The notes beneath the pieces are model-generated. The model was not told the origin of the DNA. It was given only the letters and a program-made list of their open reading frames with translations, and did no database searches. Positions 1 to 11,826 of a stretch of DNA of 64,000 nucleotides are shown here, piece after piece (positions within the stretch are counted from its first letter, which is position 1; every line of letters begins with the position of its first letter). Both the position numbers and the translations under genes were made by a program. This DNA is from Gammaproteobacteria bacterium (GTDB lineage Bacteria; Pseudomonadota; Gammaproteobacteria; Ga0077536), in the NCBI GenBank assembly GCA_024235015.1, contig JACKNG010000003.1, positions 310,001 to 374,000 of the forward strand. The letters are read 5' to 3'.

Positions 1-293
1 ACGGCGACGTGACGGTTGCCGAGGTGGTAGGCGGCGCGCAGCAGGCGCGGCGCGGCGGCGCGTACCACCGAGACCGTCTCCGGCGCGGCGCGCACCTCGA
101 CCACGAGGTTGCCGCCAGCAATGCGATCGCCGTCGCGCAGCACCGTGCCGCGCGGCAGGTCGAGGCCGGCTTCGCGGCCGCTGGCGAGGCGCACGCGCTG
201 GCGGGTACGGGCGCGATCGGCGAAGGGCAGTTCGAGGATGTCGTCGGGTTCACGCGCGGCATCGGTCACGCGGTCGAGCAATGGCAAGGACAT
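1..293 (-). CDS. ureE: Urease accessory protein UreE (3' part cut off by window edge)
   Basis: Nickel metallochaperone that delivers Ni2+ to the UreC active site through the UreDFG complex. The visible N-terminal 97 residues carry the UreE core: RQRVRLASGREAGLDLPRG, then VLRDGDRI, then the AAYHLGNRH motif of the metal-binding domain. The ATG lies 15 nt downstream of the ureC stop, so it is the last visible gene of the urease operon. The C-terminal His-rich tail, and presumably ureF and ureG, lie beyond the left edge. Confidence 0.93.
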   Translation of the reverse strand, partial: MSLPLLDRVTDAAREPDDILELPFADRARTRQRVRLASGREAGLDLPRGTVLRDGDRIAGGNLVVEVRAAPETVSVVRAAAPRLLRAAYHLGNRHVA

Positions 294-307
294 GGCCGCT
301 CCTCGCC

Positions 308-2007
<1,700 letters not shown>

Positions 2008-2011
<4 letters not shown>

Positions 2012-2325
2012 GGCGTGCCCTCCAGCGGCCCCATGACCGTGCCACGGAAACCGTACACGCGGCGCAGCCCGGCGTAGGGCACCAGCGTGACGGTGCGGGT
2101 CTGGCCGGGCTCGAAACGCACCGCCGTGCCGGCCGGGATGTCGAGGCGCTGGCCGCGCGCCGCGGCGCGATCGAATTCCAGCGCCGGGTTGGTCTCGGCG
2201 AAGTGGTAGTGCGAACCGACCTGCACGGGGCGGTCGCCGGTGTTGGCAACGGCCAGCTCGATCACCGGGCGGCCGGCGTTGAGTTCGATCTCGCCGTCGT
2301 CGACGAAGAGTTCTCCTGGGATCAT
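2008..2325 (-). CDS. ureB: Urease beta subunit
   Basis: Structural subunit of the (alpha-beta-gamma)3 urease. The 105 aa product begins MIPGELFVDDGEIELNAGR and contains VGSHYHFAETN and YGFRGTVMG, all typical of UreB. It lies 25 nt after ureA and overlaps ureC by 4 nt. Length and order (A-B-C) are those of a standard three-subunit bacterial urease. Confidence 0.98.
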
Positions 2326-2350
2326 GGCGGGGTCCTCGCGCGCCTGCGCT

Positions 2351-2653
2351 TCAGGGGATGGGGTCGTGCACGGTGACGAGCTTGGTACCGTCGGGGAAGG
2401 TCGCCTCGACCTGCACCTCGGCGAGCATTTCGGGCACGCCCTCCATGACCTCGTCGCGGCTGAGGATGCGGGCGCCCTCGCTCATCAGCTCGGCGACGCT
2501 GCGACCGTCGCGCGCGCCCTCCATCACGGCGGCCGAGATCAGCGCCACGCATTCCGGGTAGTTCAGCTTGACGCCGCGCGCACGGCGGCGCTCGGCGACC
2601 AGCGCGGCGGTGAAGATGAGCAGCTTGTCCTTCTCGCGGGGGGTCAGTTCCAT
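2351..2653 (-). CDS. ureA: Urease gamma subunit
   Basis: Small structural subunit of urease, 100 aa, the usual length. It shows the family signature MELTPREKDKLLIFTAALVA at the N-terminus, LNYPECVALISAAVMEGARDG in the middle, and the C-terminal FPDGTKLVTVHDPI. It sits between ureD and ureB. About 100 nt separate it from ureD, with no recognisable promoter. Confidence 0.98.
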   Translation of the reverse strand: MELTPREKDKLLIFTAALVAERRRARGVKLNYPECVALISAAVMEGARDGRSVAELMSEGARILSRDEVMEGVPEMLAEVQVEATFPDGTKLVTVHDPIP

Positions 2654-2751
2654 GTCTGGCTCCGGTCATCCGGCAGGGTTTCGATTCGTTTCACGGGCGC
2701 GGCCTCGGCGGATCGCCGACGACGGGCGCCGCACGCCGTGCGACCGCCCGC

Positions 2752-3582
2752 TCACGTCCGCCACACCCGTGGCGGGCAGGGCCTGCAGCCGATCACGGCC
2801 TCGCGCAGGGCCGCCCAGGCGCGCGCGAGGTAGTCGCGCAACGCGGTGGCGTCGTCGCCGAGCACGCGCAGGCACAGCAGGTCGTCGAGCAGGGTCGCCG
2901 CGGCACGCAGCGGCCCGGCGTCGACGGCGCGTACGCCGGCGAGCACGGCGCCGTCGGCCGGGCAGGCGTACAACGTTCCGAACACGGTCGCGCCACCCAG
3001 GCCCCACGGCGCGGTGAGCAGCTGCGACGGCGCGGCGAGGCGCAGGCGCTCCTCCAGCAGGGTGCGGCCGTCGCGACGAATGACCAGGGCCTGGTCGAGC
3101 CGGCCACGGCCATAGCGATCGCCGTGCGCGGGGCGGCCGAGCGCGATCATCTCGCGCGCGACCAGGCGTGCCGTGGTGCCGAGTTCGATGGTCGTGCGCT
3201 GCGCGTAGTCGCTGCCGTCGAAGGCGATGGTGTCCTGCGGCAACCATTCGAGGCGCGCCTCGTCGGCAACCGCGATGCGGAGATCCTGGTGCGCCCGTGG
3301 CCCGGCGCTGCGGTAGACCTTGCCCGAGGCCGGGGTCGTGACCAGGGCGTGGCTGCCGGGCGCGGCATCGAGAGCGATGTCGAGGGTATCGCCGCCGACC
3401 AGCCCGCCGGGCGGGTGCAGCAGGTAGACGTGGGCCGGCGCGCCTTCCGGGTAGAAGGCCTTCTGCACCGTGAGCGGCCCGTGCTGCGCGCGCCGCGCGA
3501 TGACGGTACGTCCGGCGACGGGCGCGAATGCGAGCGCGAGGCGCGCCTGCCAGGACGCACCGCAATCAGGCAGCGCCGACAT
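2752..3582 (-). CDS. ureD: Urease accessory protein UreD
   Basis: Scaffold that binds apo-urease and recruits UreF, UreG and UreE for nickel insertion. The ATG at 3582 (MSALPDCGASWQARLALAF) is chosen because the family homology begins there. A longer upstream reading frame only overlaps the Ni transporter gene. Family motifs: LTVQKAFYPEG, VYLLHPPGGLVGGDTLD and SGKVYRS. 276 aa is normal for UreD. The first 17 nt overlap the end of the upstream transporter gene, indicating coupling. Confidence 0.95.
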   Translation of the reverse strand: MSALPDCGASWQARLALAFAPVAGRTVIARRAQHGPLTVQKAFYPEGAPAHVYLLHPPGGLVGGDTLDIALDAAPGSHALVTTPASGKVYRSAGPRAHQDLRIAVADEARLEWLPQDTIAFDGSDYAQRTTIELGTTARLVAREMIALGRPAHGDRYGRGRLDQALVIRRDGRTLLEERLRLAAPSQLLTAPWGLGGATVFGTLYACPADGAVLAGVRAVDAGPLRAAATLLDDLLCLRVLGDDATALRDYLARAWAALREAVIGCRPCPPRVWRT

Positions 3583-4240
3583 CGTGCAGGACCTCCAGCA
3601 GGATACGCAGGGCGACCGCCAGCGCGCCCGCGCCGACGGCGGCATTGAGCACGCGTTCGAGCGCCGCACCGCAACGCCGTGCGGCGATGCTGGCGCCGCC
3701 GAGCAGGGTCGCGATGGTGAGCATGGCAACGACCACGCCGAGCGAGAAGCACAGCAGGTAGGCGCCGGTGAACCAGGGGTCCAGGCGCGCGGCGAGCGGG
3801 ATCAGCGCGATCACGGGCGCCGCGCCGGCCAGGCCGTGGAGCACGCCGAGCACGACGATGCCGCGCGAACCGCGCGCCGCGGCGAGGCGGCGATGCAGGG
3901 CCGTGTGGCCGGCACTGCGTCCGCGCAGCGCGCCGGCGACCAGCCACAGGCCGAGGCCGGCCAGCAGCGTCGCCACGCAGACCTCGGCGGCCGTGCCGAG
4001 CAGTTGCGGGAAGCCGAGGCCGAGCGCGGCCAGCACCACGCCGCTCAGCATCACCGCGAGCCCGTGCCCCAAGGACCAGCGCAGGCCGTAACCGAGCGCC
4101 GTGCGCGGCGCAGCACCGCGCCGTGTGCAGGCCGTCACCGTCATCACGTGGTCGGCGTCGCAGGCATGCACCGCCCCGAGCACGAGACCGATGCCGGCAT
4201 GGGCCAGCGGACTGCCGGCGGCGAGGGTGAGGAGTTCCAC
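3566..4240 (-). CDS. ureH: UreH/NiCoT-like nickel transporter
   Basis: Predicted inner-membrane Ni2+ uptake protein supplying urease. The 224 aa product has about six hydrophobic segments and, near residue 25, HACDADHVMTVTAC, matching the HxxDxDH metal signature of the nickel/cobalt transporter family. A second conserved stretch, VLGVLHGLAGAAPV, follows in the middle. Translation probably starts at GTG 4240, preceded by an AGGG element. It is 17 nt downstream of urtE and overlaps ureD, so nickel supply is wired between urea uptake and urease. The exact subfamily (UreH or HupE/UreJ) is inferred. Confidence 0.85.
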   Translation of the reverse strand: MELLTLAAGSPLAHAGIGLVLGAVHACDADHVMTVTACTRRGAAPRTALGYGLRWSLGHGLAVMLSGVVLAALGLGFPQLLGTAAEVCVATLLAGLGLWLVAGALRGRSAGHTALHRRLAAARGSRGIVVLGVLHGLAGAAPVIALIPLAARLDPWFTGAYLLCFSLGVVVAMLTIATLLGGASIAARRCGAALERVLNAAVGAGALAVALRILLEVLHDVGAA

Positions 4241-4257
4241 CGTGCGCCCTGCCCTGC

Positions 4258-4952
4258 TCACACCGTCAGGTAGCGCTTGACGGTGTCCTCGTCGAGCGCA
4301 GCGGTGGGCATTGCCGCGACCACCCGGCCGCGATCGAGGATGACGAAGCGATCGGCGACGCGGCGCGCGAAGGGCAGCTTCTGCTCGACCAGCAGCACGG
4401 TCAGGCCGAGTTCGCGGTTGAGGCGCACGATGATGTCGCCGATCTCGTGGACGATGTTGGGCTGGATGCCCTCGGTCGGCTCGTCGAGCACCAGCAGGCG
4501 CGGTTCGAGACACAGCGCACGACCGATGGCGAGCTGCTGCTGCTGGCCACCGGAGAGATCGCCGCCGCGACGGCCGAGCATCTGCTTCAGCACGGGAAAG
4601 ATCTCGAACACCAGCGACGGGATCTCGCGGCTGCCGTCGCGCCGCGCGGCGAGCGCGATGCGCAGGTTCTCCTCCACCGTCAGCAGCGGGAAGATCATGC
4701 GCCCCTGCGGCACGTAACCGAGGCCGGCCCGGGCACGCGCCTCGGCCGGCAGGCGGGTGATGTCCGCGCCGGCGAAACGCACCGCGCCGGAGGCCACCGG
4801 CAACAGGCCCATCACGCAGTTGAGCAGGGTCGTCTTGCCGACGCCGTTGCGGCCGGACAGGCACACGCAGGCGCCGTCCGGCACGTCCAGGGAGAGATCC
4901 CACAGGGTGTGGCTCTCACCGTAGAACTGGTTGAGTGCGGCGAGTTCGAGCA

Positions 4953-4953
<1 letters not shown>
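4258..4953 (-). CDS. urtE: Urea ABC transporter ATP-binding protein UrtE (copy 1)
   Basis: One of two ATPases powering urea import. Walker A is SGRNGVGKTT at about residues 33-42, the signature is LSGGQQQQLAIGRAL, and Walker B is LLVLDEPTEGIQP. The TEGIQPNIVHEIG stretch is typical of the UrtE branch of the branched-chain amino-acid transporter family. 231 aa. Its ATG overlaps the urtD stop (TGATG). The nickel transporter gene follows after 17 nt. Confidence 0.95.
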
Positions 4954-5767
<814 letters not shown>

Positions 5768-5771
<4 letters not shown>

Positions 5772-6853
5772 CGCGCCTCCCCCCGGTTGCGCAGCAGGCC
5801 GGCCAGGCCGCGCGGCAGCAGCAGCGTGGTGAGCACGAACAGGGCGCCGAGCGCGAACAGCCACACCTCGGGCAGCACCGCGGTGAACGAGGTCTTGGCG
5901 TAGTTGACCAGCACCGCGCCGGCCGCCGCGCCCCACAGCGTGCCGCGCCCGCCGACGGCGACCCAGATCACCAGTTCGATCGAGTTGAGCGGCTGGAACT
6001 CGCTCGGGTTGATGATGCCGACCTGCGGCACGTAGAGCGCACCGGCCAGCCCGGCCAGCACCGCCGAGAAGGTGAACACCCACAGCTTGTAGTTCTCGAC
6101 CCGGTAGCCGAGGAAGCGCGCGCGGTTCTCGGCGTCGCGTACCGCCACCACCACGCGGCCGAGACGCGAGCCGGTGATGTGGCGACAGGCGACGTAGGCG
6201 ATCGCCAGCAATGCCGCGCTGGCCAGGAACAGGCTGACGCGGGTGGCGTCGGCCTGCAGGTCGAAGCCGAGCAGGTCCTTGAAGTCGGTCAGGCCGTTGT
6301 TGCCGCCGAAGCCCATCTCGTTCCTGAAGAAGGCCAGCATCAGGGCGTAGGTCAGGGCCTGGGTGATGATCGACAGGTACACCCCGGTGACGCGCGAACG
6401 GAAGGCCAGCCAGCCGAACACGAAGGCGAGCAGGCCCGGCGCCAGCGCGACCATCACCAGCGCGAACCAGAACATGTCGAAGCCATGCCAGTACCACGGC
6501 AGGCGCTCCCAGTTGAGGAAGACCATGAAGTCCGGCAGCAGCGGGTTGCCGTACACGCCGCGCTCGCCGATCTGGCGCATCAGGTACATGCCCATGGCGT
6601 AGCCGCCGAGGGCGAAGAAGGCACCGTGGCCGAGGCTCAACACGCCGCAGTAACCCCACACGAGGTCGAGCGCCAGGGCCAGCACGGCGTAGCACAGGTA
6701 CTTGCCGAGCAGGGTCACGGTGTAGGTCGACACGTGCAGCGGCGAATCGGCGCCGATGCCGAGGTTGGCCAGCGGCACCACCAGCGCGGCGAGCAGCAGC
6801 ACGCCGAGCATGACGGCGCCGCCGCGGTCGTTCATGAGCCAGCGCGTGATCAA
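5768..6853 (-). CDS. urtC: Urea ABC transporter permease UrtC (copy 1)
   Basis: Integral inner-membrane permease of the LivM/UrtC type, 361 aa, with about nine to ten hydrophobic helices. Typical signatures are LVWGYCGVLSLGHGAFFALG near residue 65 and the cytoplasmic EAA-like loop VRDAENRARFLGY. It is separated from urtB by 185 nt (6854-7038), in which I see no gene and no clear promoter. Confidence 0.95.
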
Positions 6854-7038
6854 GGCTCAGAGCCTGCGCAGGAAACGCCCGCCGTCGCGGGACGATTCCC
6901 GAATGACGCGGGCAAGGCGTGGGGGTGCACGGAATCGTGCGCGTAGCCGCGCTTCGTCCGCGACTTGGGGGTCCCCACGATCCCGCCAGGGGCGTTCAGG
7001 GGACGTCGGGGCAGGTGCGGTGATTGCTTCACGGGCTC

Positions 7039-8667
7039 TCAGCTCTCGGCCGCGCGACCGCGCTGCGGAAACAGGCCGCGCGGGCGCTTCTGGATGAACA
7101 CGATGATGAACACCAGGACCAGGATCTTGGCCATCACCGCGCCGGCCCAGGGTTCGAGGAACTTGTTGGCGACGCCGAGGCCGAGGCCCGCGACGAGCGT
7201 GCCCCACAGGTTCCCCACCCCGCCGAACACCACCACCATGAAGGAATCGACGATGTAGGCCTGGCCGAGGTTGGGCCCGACGTTGGTGAGCTGCGACAGC
7301 GCCACCCCGGCCACCCCGGCGACCCCGGAACCGAGACCGAAGGTGAGCGCGTCGACGCGCGCCCCGCGCACGCCGATGGCGCGCGCCATGGCACGGTTCT
7401 GCGCCACCGCGCGCACTTCCAGGCCGAGCCGGGTGTAGCGCAGTACGGCCATCAGCGCGGCGAACACGATGAGGGCGAAGGCCATGATGTAGAGCCGGTT
7501 GTAGGTCAGCGAGAGCACGCTGTTGAGTTCGAGCGAGCCGCTCATCCAGGCCGGCGTCGCCACCGAACGGTTGAGCGGCGAGAAAATGGTACGTACTGCC
7601 TGCTGCAGCACGAGGCTGACGCCGAAGGTCGCGAGCAGGGTCTCGAGCGGCCGCCCGTAGAGGAACCGGATGACGCCGCGCTCGATGGCGATACCGACCA
7701 GGGCGGCGACCAGGAAGGCCGCCGGCACCGCAACCGCCAGTGACCAGCCGAGGTGGTTCGGCATGGCGAGCTGGACGACGTAGGTGGTGTAGGCGCCGAG
7801 CATGATGAGCTCGCCGTGGGCCATGTTGATCACGCCCATCACGCCGAAGGTGATGGCAAGCCCGATCGCGGCCAGCACCAGCACCGAGCCGAGGCTCAGG
7901 CCGAAGAACACCATCTGCAGGAATTCGTAGGTCGCGATGCGGTTCTCGATCGAGGCCAGGGCCGAACTCGCCGCCGCCTGCAAGGCCCGCGGCGCCTCCG
8001 GGTCCTCGGCGATCGCGGCCAGGCGGCCGCGTGCGACCGGGTCGAGCGAGCCGCGCAGCACGGCGATGGCGGCGGTCTGTGCGTCGTCGTCGCCCTGTTC
8101 GAGGTCGTAGAGGGCAATGGCGGTATCGAGCGCCGCGCGCACCCGCGCGTCCGGCTCCGACCCGCGCAGGCGGTCGAGCACGGCACGGCTGTCGCCATCG
8201 AGGTGGCCGGCCATGGCCTCGACCGCGGCGCGCCGGGTGGCGGCGTCGGGGTTGTCCAGCGCGGCTTCGGCGATGAACCCGCGCAACTGGGTGCGCAGGG
8301 CGTTGTTGATGCTGAGGCGCGCGAGCTTGCGCTTGCCGACCGTGCCCAGCACCGCGCCGCTCAGTGCATCGGTGATGGCGTAGCCGCCGTCGGCATCGTC
8401 GGCCAGCACGAAACGGTCGTCGGCCTTGGCGCGCATGAGGCGCCCATCGAGCAAGGCCTGCAACAGGCCGGCGGCGCGCGGATCGCGGGTGGCGGCAATG
8501 GCCTCGACGGCGCGCGCCTTGGCGTCGAAGCTGCGGGTGTCGAGCCCGGCGAGCGCGGCGGCGAGCGCATCGTCACCGGCGCGGACCGCCGGCGACGCCA
8601 CGAGCAGGGCGACGACGAGGACGACGAGGCCGGCCAGCGTGAAGTCCGCCGTGGCAGCGCCGTGCAT
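7039..8667 (-). CDS. urtB: Urea ABC transporter permease UrtB (copy 1, long form)
   Basis: LivH-type permease of the urea importer, about 542 aa. After a signal-like hydrophobic segment (VVLVVALLVASPAVRAG) come about 220 residues of soluble, alpha-helical, HEAT-like sequence, then the membrane domain starting YEFLQMVFFGLSLGS, with NMAHGELIMLGAYTTYVVQ. This long N-terminal domain is characteristic of true UrtB and is missing from the second system's UrtB. The start is uncertain: ATG 8667 (used) and ATG 8703 both precede the signal-like segment and neither has a clear Shine-Dalgarno. Confidence 0.93.
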   Translation of the reverse strand: MHGAATADFTLAGLVVLVVALLVASPAVRAGDDALAAALAGLDTRSFDAKARAVEAIAATRDPRAAGLLQALLDGRLMRAKADDRFVLADDADGGYAITDALSGAVLGTVGKRKLARLSINNALRTQLRGFIAEAALDNPDAATRRAAVEAMAGHLDGDSRAVLDRLRGSEPDARVRAALDTAIALYDLEQGDDDAQTAAIAVLRGSLDPVARGRLAAIAEDPEAPRALQAAASSALASIENRIATYEFLQMVFFGLSLGSVLVLAAIGLAITFGVMGVINMAHGELIMLGAYTTYVVQLAMPNHLGWSLAVAVPAAFLVAALVGIAIERGVIRFLYGRPLETLLATFGVSLVLQQAVRTIFSPLNRSVATPAWMSGSLELNSVLSLTYNRLYIMAFALIVFAALMAVLRYTRLGLEVRAVAQNRAMARAIGVRGARVDALTFGLGSGVAGVAGVALSQLTNVGPNLGQAYIVDSFMVVVFGGVGNLWGTLVAGLGLGVANKFLEPWAGAVMAKILVLVFIIVFIQKRPRGLFPQRGRAAES

Positions 8668-8897
8668 CGGCAGGGTGGAGCAGATGGCGTGGCGCGAACC
8701 CATGCCCGCGAAGGGAGCACACTCCGTGCCAAAGATGGTGCACATGCAGCTTTGCGCCTGGATTCGTCGATTGCTGATCTCGCGCCACGCGCGAGGTGGT
8801 GCGGCGGCGCGCCGAATTCGCGCAGGGCCGCCGGCTCGTGCACCGCGCGGGTGCGCCATCCCTGGCGCGTCGTGATTCCGTCCCCCCGGCGGCAGAC

Positions 8898-8930
8898 CGG
8901 GCCGCCCGCCATCCCTGGCCGGGCGGCCCG
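8898..8930 (-). terminator. urtA-urtB intergenic stem-loop (copy 1)
   Basis: An 11-bp perfect GC stem (CGGGCCGCCCG / CGGGCGGCCCG) with an 11-nt loop, between the binding-protein gene and the permease gene. There is no U-tract, so it is more likely a transcript-stabilising or attenuating hairpin that keeps binding protein in excess over membrane components. A hairpin occupies the same gene junction in the second operon. Confidence 0.6.
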
Positions 8931-8960
8931 CTCGTCACCGCGCGGATGCGCCGTGCGGGA

Positions 8961-10250
8961 TCAGTAGTTCTGTCCCGAGCACTTGCCGGTCTTGACGTTG
9001 TAGTTGCCGCAGGCCAGCGGCACGCGCCAGTCGGCGATGATGTCCTTCGAGCCCTCGAGGTAGTCCGACCAGGCGTCGCCGACCACGGTGCCGGCGGTCG
9101 ACCACACGGTGACGAACTGGCCGTCGTCCTGGATCTCACCGATCAACACGGGCTTGGTGATGTGGTGGTTCGGCATCATGGTGGCGAGCCCCCCGGAGAG
9201 GTTGGGCACGGCGACGCCGATGATGGCGTCCTGGACCGCCTTCGCATCCGTGGTACCGGCCTTCTTCACCGCCTCGACCCACATGTTGAAGCCGATGTAA
9301 TGCGCTTCCATGGGATCGTTGGTCACGCGATCATCGTTCTTGATGAAGGCGTGCCAGGCGTCGATGAAGGCGTCGTTGGTCTCGTCCTCGACGCTCATGA
9401 AGTAGTTCCATGCGGCGAGGTGGCCGATCAGCGGCTTGGTGTCGATGCCGGACAGCTCCTCCTCGCCGACCGAGAACGCCACCACCGGAATGTCCTCGGC
9501 CGACACGCCCTGGTTGCCGAGTTCCTTGTAGAAGGGCACGTTGGCGTCACCGTTGATGGTCGAGACCACCGCGGTCTTCTTGCCCGCCGAGCCGAACTTC
9601 TTGATGTCGGCCACGATCGACTGCCAGTCGGAGTGCCCGAACGGCGTGTAGTTGATCATGATGTCGTCCGCCGCCACGCCCTTGGCCTTGAGATAGGCTT
9701 CCAGGATCTTGTTGGTGGTGCGCGGATAGACGTAGTCCGTGCCCGCCAGCACCCAGCGCTTCACGCCGAGTTCGTTCATCAGGTAGTCGACCGCGGGAAT
9801 CGCCTGCTGGTTGGGCGCGGCACCGGTGTAGAAGACGTTCTTGGATGACTCCTCGCCCTCGTACTGCACCGGGTAGAAGAGCAGCGAGTCGAGTTCCTCG
9901 AACACCGGCAGGACCGATTTCCGCGACACCGAGGTCCAGCAGCCGAACACCGCCGCGACCTTGTCCTTGGCGATCAGCTCACGTGCCTTCTCGGCGAACA
10001 ACGGCCAGTTCGAGGCCGGGTCGACGACCACCGCCTCGAGCTGCTTGCCGAGCAGGCCGCCTTTCTTGTTCTGCTCGTCGATGAGCATGAGCATGGTGTC
10101 CTTGAGCGTGGTCTCGCTGATCGCCATGGTGCCGGACAGCGAGTGCAGCACGCCGACCTTGATGGTGTCGTCGGCGGCCTGCGCCGGCGCCAGGCTGGTC
10201 AGCAGGGCGGCGCCCAGGGCGGCCGTGGTGATGCGCTTGAGTATCGTCAT
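8961..10250 (-). CDS. urtA: Urea ABC transporter substrate-binding protein UrtA (copy 1)
   Basis: Periplasmic binding protein that captures urea, 429 aa. A Sec signal peptide (MTILKRITTAALGAALLTSLAPAQA, cut near AQA/AD) is followed by IKVGVLHSLSGTMAISETTL, AAVFGCWTSVSRKSVLPVFEE and LLFYPVQYEGEESSKNVFYTGA, signatures of the UrtA/FmdD/AmiC family of type I binding proteins. It is paired with the long-form UrtB and followed by urease genes, so urea is the most likely ligand. It lies 54 nt downstream of the porin gene, in the same transcription unit. Confidence 0.94.
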   Translation of the reverse strand: MTILKRITTAALGAALLTSLAPAQAADDTIKVGVLHSLSGTMAISETTLKDTMLMLIDEQNKKGGLLGKQLEAVVVDPASNWPLFAEKARELIAKDKVAAVFGCWTSVSRKSVLPVFEELDSLLFYPVQYEGEESSKNVFYTGAAPNQQAIPAVDYLMNELGVKRWVLAGTDYVYPRTTNKILEAYLKAKGVAADDIMINYTPFGHSDWQSIVADIKKFGSAGKKTAVVSTINGDANVPFYKELGNQGVSAEDIPVVAFSVGEEELSGIDTKPLIGHLAAWNYFMSVEDETNDAFIDAWHAFIKNDDRVTNDPMEAHYIGFNMWVEAVKKAGTTDAKAVQDAIIGVAVPNLSGGLATMMPNHHITKPVLIGEIQDDGQFVTVWSTAGTVVGDAWSDYLEGSKDIIADWRVPLACGNYNVKTGKCSGQNY

Positions 10251-10304
10251 GGTGCATTTTTCTCCGTGATGATCTTCTTCGTGGTGGTTGCTGTGCCGCT
10301 GTCG

Positions 10305-11534
10305 TTACAGCTGCAGCTGGAAGGCGATGCGGAAGGCATCGATGCTGCGGCCGGCGGCGGTGGGCGAATAGTTGAGCCCCTTGGTGGCGATGTCGCCGTG
10401 CTGCCAGAAGGCCGAGACGCGGGCGTTGTGGCCGTCGATGATGTAGTTGACCCCGACTTCGACCTCGTCACGATCGGCGCTGCCGTTCGGCATCACCTCG
10501 GTCCAGCGCACGTAGGGCTGCAACTTGCCGATACCGACCGTCTGCGGGAACAGCAACAGCGCCGCGACGGAGTAGGAATCGCCGTCGAAGGTGCAGAAGC
10601 AGTCCGGGTCGGCAAAGGCGGCCTTGGCGTAGTCGGCGTTGAAGTTCTTGTACTCGCCGTTGAGCGTCACGACGTGCTTGCTCTCGAGCACGCCCTCGTA
10701 GAGCAGGTCCGCGCTGAAGCCGAAGTAATCGCCCGGGTTGAGGAAGGAACCGGAACCGTCCTCCTGGTACTGGCCGACCAGGCCGATGGTGAAGATGTCG
10801 CCGGCGGTGCCGTAGTAGGTGCCTGAGGTGTAGTAACCCGGGTTCTTCTCCACGCCGAGGAAGTTGTAGGCGATGCGCCCCGCCCACATCAGGTTGTCGT
10901 CCTGGTTGGGGCCGAAGCCGGCCGCCGATTCGAGACCGTTGAACACGCCGAAGACGTACTGCAGGCGCCCTTCCGGTGCGATCGCGCCCCACACGTTGAC
11001 GCCGTGGTCGCGGGCGTAGACGCCGGCGCCGCCGGTGCCGAAGTCGACGCTGAAGTCGGACGGCGTGAAGGGCGTCTTGTAGGCGTCCCAGGTGGTCGAG
11101 TAGTAGGGACCGTTCAGCTCCTGGCGCTCGGCCGGCACCAGCAGGCGTCCGGCCCACACGTTGAACGCCGGGCTGAACTCGAACTTGGCGATGGCGTCGA
11201 GCACCACCCATTCCTCGTGCGCCGCGCCGGAGCCGCTGTTGCCGCAGAACACGCATTCGGTGTTGAGCTCGAACTTGATGTACTTGTGGATCTGGCCGTT
11301 GAGGTAGAGACGCGCGCTGTTGAGGTTGAAGTCGTCCGACCAGTCACCGTTGGGCGCCTGGTCCTCCGCGGTGCGGAAGTCGGCGCGCGCGCCCGCGCCC
11401 AGGCTCAGCCACTTGGTGTCGTCGATCTTGATCGTGGCCCCTGCCACCGCACCCTGCGCCACGCAGGCCAGCACCACTCCCGCCACCGGCGCCAGCCATG
11501 CGGCCATCCGCCCATTGCGATGCATCTTGGTCAT
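10305..11534 (-). CDS. Outer-membrane porin, FmdC/OprP-like
   Basis: Predicted outer-membrane beta-barrel channel for small amides and urea. The 409 aa product has a signal peptide (ending CVAQGAVAGATIK), alternating amphipathic strands with many aromatic residues, and a C-terminal strand ending FRIAFQLQL, as expected for an Omp targeting signal. In Methylophilus, FmdC is a porin of the formamide operon, and the position here supports the same role. ATG 11534 is used; an in-frame GTG at 11537 is equally close to the AAGGAG site. First gene of the unit driven by the sigma-54 promoter at 11600-11616. Confidence 0.82.
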   Translation of the reverse strand: MTKMHRNGRMAAWLAPVAGVVLACVAQGAVAGATIKIDDTKWLSLGAGARADFRTAEDQAPNGDWSDDFNLNSARLYLNGQIHKYIKFELNTECVFCGNSGSGAAHEEWVVLDAIAKFEFSPAFNVWAGRLLVPAERQELNGPYYSTTWDAYKTPFTPSDFSVDFGTGGAGVYARDHGVNVWGAIAPEGRLQYVFGVFNGLESAAGFGPNQDDNLMWAGRIAYNFLGVEKNPGYYTSGTYYGTAGDIFTIGLVGQYQEDGSGSFLNPGDYFGFSADLLYEGVLESKHVVTLNGEYKNFNADYAKAAFADPDCFCTFDGDSYSVAALLLFPQTVGIGKLQPYVRWTEVMPNGSADRDEVEVGVNYIIDGHNARVSAFWQHGDIATKGLNYSPTAAGRSIDAFRIAFQLQL

Positions 11535-11599
11535 CACCGTTGTTCTCCTTTGCTGGAAACTCGCCCGCGCCGCTTCGGCGGGGCACCGTGATGCGCTGC

Positions 11600-11616
11600 A
11601 GCAAGAAGCAGGCCAA
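11600..11616 (-). promoter_or_regulatory. Sigma-54 promoter of the porin-urtABCDE-ure operon
   Basis: Minus-strand TTGGCCTGCTTCTTGCT fits the -24/-12 consensus, with GG and GC separated by exactly 10 nt. It lies about 65 nt upstream of the porin start. An activator box is 63 nt further upstream. Such promoters need RpoN and an enhancer-binding protein, consistent with nitrogen control. Confidence 0.8.
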
Positions 11617-11678
11617 GGCGTTAACTACCTGTTATTCCTTCGGTTAATGGAATTCCCCGGCGATCGCATTCGGATTTA

Positions 11679-11686
11679 TGCACTAA
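11679..11686 (-). promoter_or_regulatory. Upstream activator box TTAGTGCA for the porin promoter
   Basis: Plus-strand TGCACTAA (minus TTAGTGCA) lies 63 nt upstream of the -24 element, the same distance as at two other promoters in the window. The sequence matches one half of the NtrC dyad (TGCACYA), but the second half is not adjacent. A further TGCACC occurs at 11710-11715. Confidence 0.65.
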
Positions 11687-11746
11687 ACGAAACGGCGCGC
11701 GCATGGCGCTGCACCGCGGCCGCCCGGCGCGCTGACGGCAGACATG

Positions 11747-11768
11747 AAAAGCGCCCCGGAGGGGCGCT
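11747..11768 (-). terminator. Rho-independent terminator after urtE2
   Basis: On the minus strand, stem AGCGCCCC / GGGGCGCT with loop TCC is followed by a short T run (TTTT). It begins about 60 nt after the urtE2 stop and ends the second transporter operon before the porin promoter region. Confidence 0.75.
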
Positions 11769-11826
11769 GGCGCGGTCGGCGGCGACGGTCTCGCGGGCCA
11801 CGGCGGTGGCCCGCGGGGGGCGCGGC